From Meghimatium bilineatum (Eukaryota; Mollusca; Gastropoda; Stylommatophora; Philomycidae), in contig CM067306.1 in NCBI GenBank assembly GCA_034231615.1, forward strand, positions 42,022,761 to 42,086,760: a DNA stretch of 64,000 nucleotides, written 5' to 3'. A program made the position numbers and the translations under genes. Below the pieces are notes generated by a model. It was given only the letters and a program-made list of their open reading frames with translations, did no database searches and was not told the origin of the DNA. Shown one piece after another: positions 44,101 to 56,100 of the stretch. Positions within the stretch are counted from its first letter, which is position 1. Every line of letters starts with the position of its first letter.

Positions 44101-47100
44101 ACTAGCATCGCTTACCACACTTGTTCAGTAGAAATGGTGCCGTTCCTCAACTATTCCAGGGCATGAGTTCTAGTGCCCTACTTATTGGTGACTGAGTGAA
44201 CCACTGGAGTAAGGCAGACAGGCTTACAGACAAACTGTGATGGCTGCTAAATTGTACCATGGATGGTACCAGGGTTCACCTGATAATGATGATGAGACAA
44301 TCGATTACCTTATATATCTTGATATAATGTACTGCAGCCCTACCGAAATTAGAAACACATTGAGGTCACTAAAGGGAAGTAACAAGTGCATTTTCCGATT
44401 TGTGGGAGGATTGAGAACATGTACCAATATAGTATTCTTGCTTTAATCCAAATATTGTCCTCTTTCCAGGCGTCCTACCCATGAATATGACATAGCTATC
44501 GCAGACACTAACATTGCACCAGAGTTCACACTTCCATTGGTGGATCAAACACGAACAGTAGGCGATGAGGTCACATTCACTGTCACAGGTAGATATTTTT
44601 TCTCATTACTACTACATCTTGTGTTATTATTCTCATTACTACTACATCTTATGTTATTATTCTCATTATTACTGCAGCTTGTGGTGTTATTCTTGTTATT
44701 CTCACTTATTGCTGCATTCAGTTCTGTTACTGGTGTCAGTGTGTATACCAAAGATGATTTTTGTATCATGTGTAAACAAAAGAGAAATATGTATATTACA
44801 TGTACAAGAAACTGTATGATGATTATTTAGATGTGGAAGATGTACATATTGTGTAATAACAAGAGTAACATATGATAAATGCATATACTAAATAATAAGA
44901 GATACTTATTGAATGCCTATACATTTTGTGTTAATAGTGACCTGTCGACCAGAACCTGATGTGACATGGTACCATAACAATCAAAAGGTATCACGCTCTA
45001 GTCGAATATCATTCCACCATGACAAGGGCGTATATCGTCTAACTGTCCTTAACTTAACTGTCAAAGATGCTGGAGAGTGGAGATGTCAGGCCATTAACGC
45101 ATATGGCGAGGCCTGGTGTGACTGTGATTTGAAGGTTATAGGTGAGTTTGAATAACAGATATGACCATTTATTTCTTGTTGCTTAAATTCTTCTTCTTCT
45201 TCTGCATTCGTTCTCAAACCCCTGCAGATTATTAGGATGTAGTTCGGAGAATGGAATGTGCTATATCATGATTTACAGCATTTCTGCGATATCAGCCTGA
45301 CACACCTGACTTCAGCATGGCTTTGGGTCACTTTATATATATCGGATGGGACAGCCAACTCCACCACAATGATTGAACATTGTGTAACTCTTGTGTTCAT
45401 GAGATGAATAAGTGATCAAACATTATGTAACTCTTGTGTTCATCAGCTGGACCATGCTTCAGCTAGTAAGTTCTTATCACAATCAATATTTCGTGAGACT
45501 GCAGTAAAACTGTTTAACTTTATCAATGAAAAAACACAATGAGTTTTACAATTGACAGAACAGACTGATTAGATATTTACTTTTAACGATTTTTATCAAG
45601 AAAAAAAATTCAGGACAAATGGGGAAAAAAAAATTAAACTAATAGTATTACTAATCATCTGTTACGATACATTTCTAATGACACTGACCATCTTGATGAT
45701 GCAGAATTGTAATCACTTCAATAAATACTGTGGAATCTCTCTATAGCTCATCTTTTTATAACACATTTCCCTATTTAACAACACTTATCAAAATCCTCGA
45801 TTATGTTTATTCTATATCGTATTATGATTTTCTGACATGAGAAGTTATAACTGATGATGCTACACTGTCTAGTTCTGTGGCAGCAAGGTACAGAATGTGT
45901 CTGTGACTGCCAAGGTATCTGGTTCAAAACCCACCACAGGCAATTGTGCATCCAGATCATTCAGAAATAAATGGCAAACTACTTAGCATATTTATATTAC
46001 CTATAAAATCAAAATACAGTCAAAAAATTCTGAGTTATAGCTATGACCTGAATAAGATACACTACCACATTTTATTTCATGCTATAATTGAGATTTTCTG
46101 ATCTGAGAATTTAAAACTAATAATGCTATATTTGTGATTTTCACTGAGAAATTACAACTAATAATGCTATATTTGTGATTTTCGCTGAGAAATTACAAAT
46201 AATCATGCTATATTTATGATTTTCTGATATGAGAAATTACAACTGATCATGCTATATTTGTGATTTTCTGATATAAAAGATAACATATTATACTTATTTA
46301 TTGACAGAACACATTCCAGAAGGCCACACTAAACCCAGGTTTGTGAAAGAACTAGAATACACGACAGCCACACAGGGAAGTTTGATCAGACTGCAGTGTG
46401 CTGTCACAGGAAACCCCAAACCAAGTATTCAATGGTTCGTACAGCCAAGAAACACAGTTCATTCATAACAATATTGCTATCTTCCCAGTTAATTTTATAC
46501 AAGTAAATTCAAGTAGGAAGCAAGATGTTAAGACAGCTATACTTTACAAAAGTCATCCGATGCAGTGAAAGTGTTAAGACAGCTATACTTTACAAAAGTC
46601 ATGTAATACAGGGAAAGTGTTAAGACAGTTATACTTTACTTTTTTTTGTATATTATTTTTGCTTTGTTTTTCTTCTTCTTCTGCATGTGCTCTCTGATAA
46701 CCAACACAAGAGTGTGTCCTTAGCTTTTGCCTCAGATTTGTATTTTCTGGCCAGACCCGATTTCTCTGTAATACTCCATGTCTGTACAGTGTTAACCTGA
46801 CCATATTAAAGTCATAAAGTTATATGGACCATGTGATCAACACTGATAGCAGCAAGTGTATGCAGTCTTTCATGTTATTGAATACCTGCTAACAAAATGA
46901 TCATTTGTGAGTAGAAAACCTCTTCTCAGAACATTACATACCGCTAACAATTTAGAGTTTCTTGGTGTGAAAGAAAGCTTTGAAGAAATCGCCCATTGCT
47001 CATGGGGAACAAGAGCTTCATTGCTCATAATTCCTCATAACCATGTGACATATTCTTTCCAGAATGTAGTCTTCCTTATAAATCTTTTGAATTCTCCTCG

Positions 47101-50100
47101 GTCTTGAGCATGTTGTCCCGCCTCCTTTAGGGACATGTGCAGGCATTCCTTTATGTCTTCTGTCAACCAGAATCTTGGTCGGCCTTTACCTCTGTTACCT
47201 TCTATCATCTTCTCCAATATCACTCTCTCCATACTTCTCTCCATACCATCATGTCTCTTATCATTTAGGGTAATATTGTAATTCCTAGGGATTGAAATAA
47301 AGTATTAACCATGCTAGAAAAATTATTCTTTGCGTGAATTTATGTTTTATATATATATATATTTTTTCTAAACTTAATTTGGAAAAAGAACATCAGTGTT
47401 AGAGTGAAAACCACATTTTATAACTCACTTTCTATTGTGATATTTGGCTGTGAGAGTTGGACACTCACTGCGAGCATGGAGAGAATATTGCAAGCCTTTG
47501 AATACAAATGTTATAGATTAATTTGGATCATCTCCTATAGGGATCGTGAGACAAATGTGTGTATAAGAAATACAATAGAGATGTATAAAGGTTCACAAGA
47601 ATGATAGCTTTCAATAGTTTGTTTGTTTGTTTTTCGTTCGCTCCATTGTAACCATCACGGATATCCGTGCGAATTCCGCCAGGAGCGTGATTACATTGTG
47701 CCACCGTTATGCGCCTTGTAGGCCTAGCACATCCGATTTCGGCATGCCTTGACAATTTGGGTGGGCTACCCTTAGCCTGTGACACCTCTATATCTGTCTC
47801 CAGGCACGCGTAGTGGCGACTCTTCGCCCAGACGATTTTTACTCTCGTCTGACTCGCACGAGGTGTTCCACTGTCTATGAACTTGCCTCGTGTAATTGGA
47901 CGTGCTGTGCCTGTGCCCATTGGGTACTGAACCGTTTCTCATCCGTGAGCCTGGTTCCTTAAAGGGAAGAACTCAACAGAGGAGTTGGACCCTGGCTCTT
48001 TCGCCCTCTTAGCCGAGGTGTCGTTCACCGACATCGTGTACCCCTTGTCCAAGTTCGAGTCTCACACCACGCGTTTGAGAGCAAGGCGTTCTCGAGCTGA
48101 GCGTCCTTGTCCCAATAGCACCTGAGCCCATCAGGCACTGAACCCTTTCTCTCTTCAAGTGTATTTCCGGTGTAGGAATCCTTGACAGTAGAGTTGGGCC
48201 AGGACTACCATCGTTGTCCCTTTCTTGCCTAAGCCCATCAGGTACAGAACCCTTTCTCTTTGTGAGCATATTTCCGGTTTAGGAAGGCTCGACATAAGAG
48301 TTGGGTTAGGTCTTCTTGCTTTACCAAACGCCAATGGATGGGTCTGAGTCTCTGCCTGTAAGAAACACAGGTAACTAGAAGCTCGTCTCGAGCTGACGGA
48401 GCTTGTAGTTCCCCTTTCCTAGGGACTTTTCACTTTCTATTTGCAGTTTGCGCTGCCCTCTAGCGCTGTTCTGCCCTTTCATTGTTTCATTGTACTCGGT
48501 ATGAAATCTATTTGTCTCTCGCCATGCATCTACCTTTACATGCATAATACATTGGCCGCCCCTCCAATTTTCGGACTGGACTGACTAGCTTCACTGTATG
48601 TCGACAGTGTCGCTATATGTGGTGATGCTGGGGGTGTCGGAGATATTGTCTGTCTCTTGTGCAGTAAAATCTCTTTCCATCTACTACCTCCACATTCTCG
48701 GACACGATCCCCAAAATATTTGGCCAGAATCAGCTCGAGCTGCTGTATTTCTGTTTCCAGGGTGCACCGCATGGAGGTACATTTGGGATCTTGGTTATCT
48801 GCTAACCCTGGGCCCGCCTAGAGCAATGCGTTCTCTTTGCACCCCGCTTTCAATAGTGAAATGACAAAAACTTGCATGGTTTGGACATGTATGCTGACAT
48901 AATTCCTTGTCAAAAACAATACTGCAGGGAAGGGTCGAGGTGGAAGAAGAAGAGGACAAATAAAAGCATGGACATACAACATTAAGGACTGAATAGGACA
49001 CGATTATCCTTCACTTGTCCGCATCATTAAAGATAGACATTGCTGGAGGACTCTGTGTGTTCATGCATTCAATGTGGTATCCCTACAACCCTGATGGGTT
49101 ATGGGTCTATAGATATATCTTTAGACAACTTTTGTATTTCTATTGTAGGTTCAAAGATCGCAAGAGAATTGACTCTGATGCTCACTACAAGATCAGAAGC
49201 TATGAAGATGGCACAATTACAGTTGTCATAGATAATGCTGAAGTGGATGATACTGGTTCCTACATGTGTGTTGCTGTGAACGATGCTGGATCTGTTTCCA
49301 CTGAAGCCAAGATCCGTGTACAAAGTAAGTATAAGATTGACTGGGGACAAGATCTGTTTAGAGAGTCAGTGCATGTCATATTGACTACTGACTGGAGACA
49401 AGACCTGTTTATAATGTGTGTGTTTTTATATGTCTGATATGTGAAGGACAATGAGTAGCTCATAACTCAAGTGTGTTTGCCAAGAGCTAGAAAGGGGAGC
49501 AAAGAATAGTGACATAGTTACCTGCCGTGCATGTTGTAAGAGGTGGGTAAGGAAGTTTTGGGGTTGAAGTCAGCTGTCCCATCCCTTAGACACTCAGCAT
49601 TCTCAATCTGGTGCTTCCAAGCACTCTGGTGCTCTTGTAAGGACATGTGCTTGTGCCATGCAGGTACAAAAGTACTCACAAGCACTAATGATTACATGTG
49701 GGCAGTGCTTTCCTTCTGAAAAGGTTGAGAACCCCTGCCTTAGATAGTCAAAGTGACCCTGAAGTTAGATGTGTCAGGCCAAAATGTGCAGATATCATTG
49801 CCATGCTGTAAACCATGACACAACGCATTCTATTCTCTGAACTACATCCTGTTAATCTACAGAAGTGCAGAAGTAACTTATATATTAATGAAAACCAATA
49901 CTCCTGTGGTTTTACCATTCAGCCCTGCACTGTATGCTATACAAGTCAGTGACAGGAAGAGGGAGTCTGAAATGTTGGACAGTTGTTGACAGGCAGGAGG
50001 GATGGCTGACAAAGGTTAATCACAACAATTTTTGTACCAGTTAAATTGTTTGAAATTGACATTTTTTTTCAAGAAATATTTTTAAAAATTGTAGTTTTTT

Positions 50101-53100
50101 CATTATTTTTCGCTGAAAAATGTTTTTGGGGTGGAATTTTATTTTTTGACACAATTAATCCTTTCAATTCATTTGCTCAGGAAAAATTCCAGGCTTAATT
50201 CCAAGAGCAAGGGGAATAACTCCACACAAATCAGAAGTGATTGTGTAAGAAAATTAATACAAAATACAATTCTCACTGTCAATTTTTCTAATTCAAATTC
50301 TGATTAACAGATAAATGGAAGATGTACTGATCTCTTCTAATTCAAATTCTGATTAACAGATAAATGGAAGATGTACTGATCTGTGAACATATCTTTGTGA
50401 ATATCATGTAAGATAAGTTCATTTTGTCATGTAACATGAGAGAGGACAAAAAAAAGCATCAGTTTCATGTCAGTTTCATTTACTTGTGTCAATTTGTTTG
50501 CTGATAAATGTTCAAATTAAAGCTGCGAAGCAGTCTCCCTTGCACAGCATGACAACAACAGTCTGTAACTATTAACTGCTCCAAACATATAGGCCTAGTT
50601 TACATAAAAAAAGCCCTAGATATCTGATAAAACAGGGTTCCAAAACTGATCTGGTTTTTCTGAAAATTTTGATACCTGCATACACAACGTATTAAAAATA
50701 TGTATGTAATTTATGGAGCATCACATTTCTGTTATGAAATAGTTTGTAATGCATCATTTCTGTATCAACTGTTCTATTAATGTATGTCTGTCCACATTTT
50801 ACAGTTATCTTCTATACTTTAATTGAAAATATGAGAATTAAAACCTAACTGCAATAATATTTACAGAAGTGTATGATCAGAGACCAACATATGACTCCTC
50901 CATCTTACCTTATGATGTCCAGCACCAACAAGAATCTGTAGAAACCAAGAAATATCGGGTCCAGGTACCACCAGACTTCACAGCTAAACTAAAAAATAAG
51001 ACAGCACCAGAGGGTACAACTGTTCGACTGAACTGTTCAGTGACAGGAATTCCAGAACCATCAATCCGATGGTTCAAGGATGACAAAGAGATATTCGATG
51101 GTCCTGAATACACATTGAGGGTAAGTTTTGAAGCTCTCAACAACAAGGATTAGTAACTGATAAATTGTATCATATTGTTTTTGTTTCACCATGGTGTACA
51201 CAAGATGAATAAGGTAAATATGTGTCATCCATGATCTTGTCAAAGAGAAAAGATACTGATTAGATGATGATGTCATAGTATTCATATATGACTGTCCGTC
51301 ATGGGGTTTTATAGCTAATGCAAGTGGTAAGATTTTTCCAAGTGCAACGGAGCATCTAGGACAACTGTTTCCAGTATCAGGATGGAGATCAAGGCTGTTA
51401 CTGCAGCTATCAAATGGCTCTCTGAAACTCATTTTATTACAGCAGTTATAGTGTCTGATTCTGAGTCTTTGCTTCAAAAGATTTAAAACAATCAGTTTTG
51501 CTACAAGTGGGTGGACTATCAAGTTTTTCTATAAAGCCTGTTCCTGCCTTTAGGGTATCACATGGATTTACTTCCCAGAATGCATGTTTTCATAGACAAA
51601 AGAGAGTGGAAAGAGGCAGAAACAAAAAGCAAACACATCTCAGAAACATCAAGAGACTCATGTAACTCTGTATGATTTACTCTTTGCAAATGATCAAGGT
51701 CTAATACATGAAGCAGAAAATAAACTACCAAGACACAAATTCACTACAGGCAGCATGCAAGGAATATAATATGAGATTAAACACATCAAAAATAGAAACT
51801 GTGAAAATATGCAGAGCAAAAGAACAGTGAAATGTGTATATTAATGGCACAAAACAGACATCAGAATTTAAATATCTGAGAAGCATTTTTACAGAAGATG
51901 GCAAAATTGAAAGAGAAATTGAGATGAGATGCCAAAAAGCAAAAGCTGTAACACACTGTGACCACAGCTTAAAAACTAAAAAAAACTGTTTAGAAAGTGT
52001 TTAAAAACACCATCACTTCCTCAGATAAATTAATGCTAGAATTATCAAAAAAAACTTTCTTCCAAAAGTTTATACATATTTTGGATTCAACGAGTCTGCT
52101 ACATTTCTAGATCTGTGTAAGATGGCTGGCTACGAAAGAATGTCCAGAAATGTCCACACACTAAAGTAGAAATGACGCTTACAAGCATGTCCAATTACAA
52201 CATCTCTATTTTAAGATAACCTTTAGACAGCAGGAATCAGCCAATCAAAGTATTTGAACACATTGAGGTGCTTTCAGTGATAAATTATATGAATATAATT
52301 GAAAATAACATGACCTATTGCTCCTTACGGAGATGTCCACAAAATGGGAGTAACTTTTCATCGCATCCTTGAGGATACCTCCGCAGCCAAGGGGTTAATA
52401 TGTAGGATATGCTTAATGCATATACTATAATTGATGACACATCTAGACTGTATTTGAGAAATCTAGTATTACATATGGTTTCAGTAGGACTGGACACCTG
52501 CTGGACAAAATGAGGAGGGTGCTCAACCAGCAAGTCACAGAAACCATCAGCATGCGCAATCTTTGGAATTGGCTGGGTGAGACTAAGCACCTATTGATCT
52601 TCACAGACTGTACTAATGTTAGTTCATAATCATAGGTGCTCAACCAGGAAGTCACAGGAACCATCGACTGGCATACACAACTTTTGAATTGACTGGATGA
52701 GACTAATCACCTATTGGTCTTCACAGACTGCACTAATGTTAGTTTATAATCATAGTTTCATGTTTTATCAACTCCTCTTATCTCTTACAACACTCTTCTC
52801 CAGATTCATGATTCCTCATGTACTCATTTGTTTTTTTTTACTACTTCCATAATCAAAGCATCAGTAACTTAGATAATAATTTAGGTATAGGCCCTAATAT
52901 GTATAACAATTGTGTTGATGTCAATAAAAAGTATGTTCACTGTTACTTTTTTTCTGACAGAATAACTATGGACTGTTGTCTCTTGAGATAGTATATTGCA
53001 AGCAATCACTGTCTGGGAAATATTCAGTGGAGGCTACAAACAGTGAGGGCACAGTTTCTTGCTCTTGCAAGTTGGAAGTTGAAGGTGAGGAGAGTTGAAC

Positions 53101-56100
53101 ATTGTTGACAGATCTATATAAGAAGTTTTGAACATTGTTGACAGATCTATGTAAGGAGAATTTAACATTGTTGACAGAAATATATAAAGAGTTTAACGCT
53201 GTTGACATATCAATGTAATGAGACTTGAACATTATTGACATGTTTATGTGTGAAGAGTTTAACATTTTTGATGTTTCAATGTGAGGAAAGTTGAAGTGGA
53301 GGGTGTCCTTGTATCCTTTTTATTGACCCAGGTGTCCAGTGTCAAGTGTCCAAATCCTTGCTGGTATTATTGTAATGTAACAGTAGCCCTAATGGCACCT
53401 GTGATACCAATGTACTTCTAGAAAGAAACTAATTCACTTCTTGTTCAACTGAAATATATCAATGCTCATATTGTTGATATAATAGGAGAAGAAGACAATG
53501 AAGGTGTCAATCTGGACTTCCTACGTCCCAAGTTTGTGACTCAGATTGAAGATATCTATGTGAATGAAGGTCAAGATGCAACCTTTACTTGTGTTGCCAC
53601 AGGGAAACCCATGCCAGCCTTTAAATGGTAAGAGATGTTTATTTATTTGAAACTTTGAGTGTTATTATTTCTAGAGAATATTATAATATTGGAGCATGGT
53701 TTTTGTATCAAATCAGAATAAAGTAGCTTATCATCATGGATATGGCATTTAAAGTGTTACAGATGATATCTGTGCATTTCCTATAAAATGCTTAAGATAA
53801 ATGTGTACATAAGAAATAATATAGATGCATACATGTTCCCCAGAAGTCTCTTATTTCAAGTGAGAAACAATGAACACTTGAATGGATTGGACATGTCAGC
53901 TAATATGATTCTTCCCTGTTAAAAATCATCCTGTAGGAACAGCCAAAAGTGGAAGGAGCATAATAAGGCAAAGAAAATCCTGAACAGACATCAATGACTG
54001 AGTGTCATGATTTCTCAATATTATCCATACCAGATCCTAGGATAGATGACACGTATTTTCAAGACGTATGAACAAAAATATAAACATAGACACTAAAGTT
54101 GCATTATACAAGACTATTATTATTCCAGCACTATGCTACCAGTGCCAAACCTGGACAATGACAGCACAAGACAAAAGAAAATAGTGACAACAGAAATAAC
54201 ATGTCTATGAAGACTACTCGGAGTGTCATTAAGAGATAGAATTAGAAATGATAACATCAGACAGATAACCAAAACAATACCAGTACTGGAACACATCAAA
54301 AGACAACAGATCAAGTGGTTTTCACACGCTTCCAGACTACCGACAGATAGCATGCCACAAATGGCCATGATACATAGACATAACAGTTATAAAGCCAGAG
54401 GCAGACCATGTAAAAGATGGATCACAGAAATCAAAGAAGCCACAGAAACAAGCTTACAAACAGCGCACAAGAAGACCATCTCCAGAGAATTCTTCCACCC
54501 CTGATGCTGCAAGGCAAATAAGGGCCACAGCATATAGATAGATAGAATCCTGGACAGACATCAATTAATTGACTGTCTTACAACACTGCAGATATAGACA
54601 TTATTAGCGAACGAAAGAAGAAGAATTGACTGTCATGATTTCTCCATATAATCCTGGATAGACATCAATTAACTGACTGTCATGATTTCTCCATATAATC
54701 CTGGATAGACATCAATTAACTGACTGTCATGATTTCTCCATATTCATATGCTTCACTAAAAATAGAAATAATTGGAGGACTCTATGTGTTACTTCATCCA
54801 ATGTAGCATCTTTTTTACTTTAATTGGTTATAGTTTTTATGAATATGATAATGATGGACTTAATAATTGTTCCTATGTTTCACACATAATTACTTGCCCT
54901 GGCAAGTTTTATGGAGAAAGTACCTTGTCCTTTTTCAGTACCTCTTCTTGGCTCTGTTGATTAGTTTCAAGGGAAATGAACTGCCAATATTCTTGGAAAC
55001 AAGCAGAACTGCAGGAGATGCCAGAAGATAGTTTAATACAATGTCAGTTTTAATGGATATAGCATTAGGTATTAGGTATGTCGATTATCATCTTTGCCAA
55101 CCGGACACATCCATAGTTGCTCCGATCTCCACTTCAGTAAATCTCTCAGGGTATAACGGCTGATGGTTCCGGTTCTATGTTTGTTCACTACTCTTTTTGA
55201 AATCTTTGTTAAGGGTTCTCTTTGGTCCACGCCCATCCTCACTCCCAATTCTTGCATTCTTGATATTGACTCATGCTTATTCATCTCAAAATCCTCTGAT
55301 CGTGAGAACTCATGAAGAGCAGTGAGCATGTCTGCTCGGTCCATAGGCTGACCATCTGTTGTGGTGGGGAGACTAGCTAATTTGTTGGCCCGTTTGTTTC
55401 CCTCCATGCCCGCATGTCTGGGGACAAAAATAAGCATGAGTTTTCATAGTGATGCCCGCATTTTAGCTCTCTCCAATGACTCTGCCCACTCCCTATGTAC
55501 ATCACCTACATCAGATGATGCACCTAAACAGGTGATGTACGTAGCTATGGCATACTGAAATTATCTTAATTATTGTTCCATTACATAAATTACTCTTCAT
55601 TGAGAGTTTAGTTCATTTGTACACACATTATTGAATATTTGGTATTCCATATTTCCTTACAGGCAAAGAGATATGATCAGTATCACAACATCCAAGCGGG
55701 TGGAGTCTGAATGGGACAATCATGGTCATGCCAGCTTGACATTAAAGAATGTCAAATCATCTGATGGAGGGCTGTATTACTGTGTGGCCCAATCCAGAGC
55801 TGGAAGAGCCAAATGTTCAGCACGTCTCCATGTCAAAGGTCTGCCTTTTTTATGCTTCAAGTTTGGTTAGAGCAAATTTATCAATCTCATGTACAATCAT
55901 ATATCATGCACTAGAAAACAATGATGATGTAACTTCTCACATTTACATAATTCATGCCTCTCTTCATTATTTTCTTGTATTCCAAGATCTGTCAGTTCTT
56001 AAATGGCTGACATGTAGTCTGTGCTATATTCCCTGATCTGTCAGTTCTCACATGGCTGATATATAGTCTTTGCTTGATTCCAAGACCTGTCAGCTCTCAC

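Larger units (their letters stand above)
53760..54870 (+). mobile_element. LINE L-B remnant interrupted by an L-C fragment and an expansion
   Basis: 53760-54030 matches the L-B tail at 7340 (CTATAAAATGCTTAAGATAA; GATTGGACATGTCAGC). 54750-54815 carries the L-B 3' end (L-K-I-E-I-I-G-G-L-Y-V). Between them lie the L-C copy (54105-54535) and a 47-bp array (54540-54745) built from L-B sequence (GACATCAATTAACTGACTGT). Confidence 0.65.

Noticed and set aside
49015-49148. Exon 23 starting at 49015
   Set aside because: This part is LINE sequence and lies before a good acceptor that matches the TG|G phase.
51061-51522. Minus-strand ORF of 153 codons overlapping exon 24
   Set aside because: Antisense to a certain exon at one end, AT-rich non-coding at the other; no domain.
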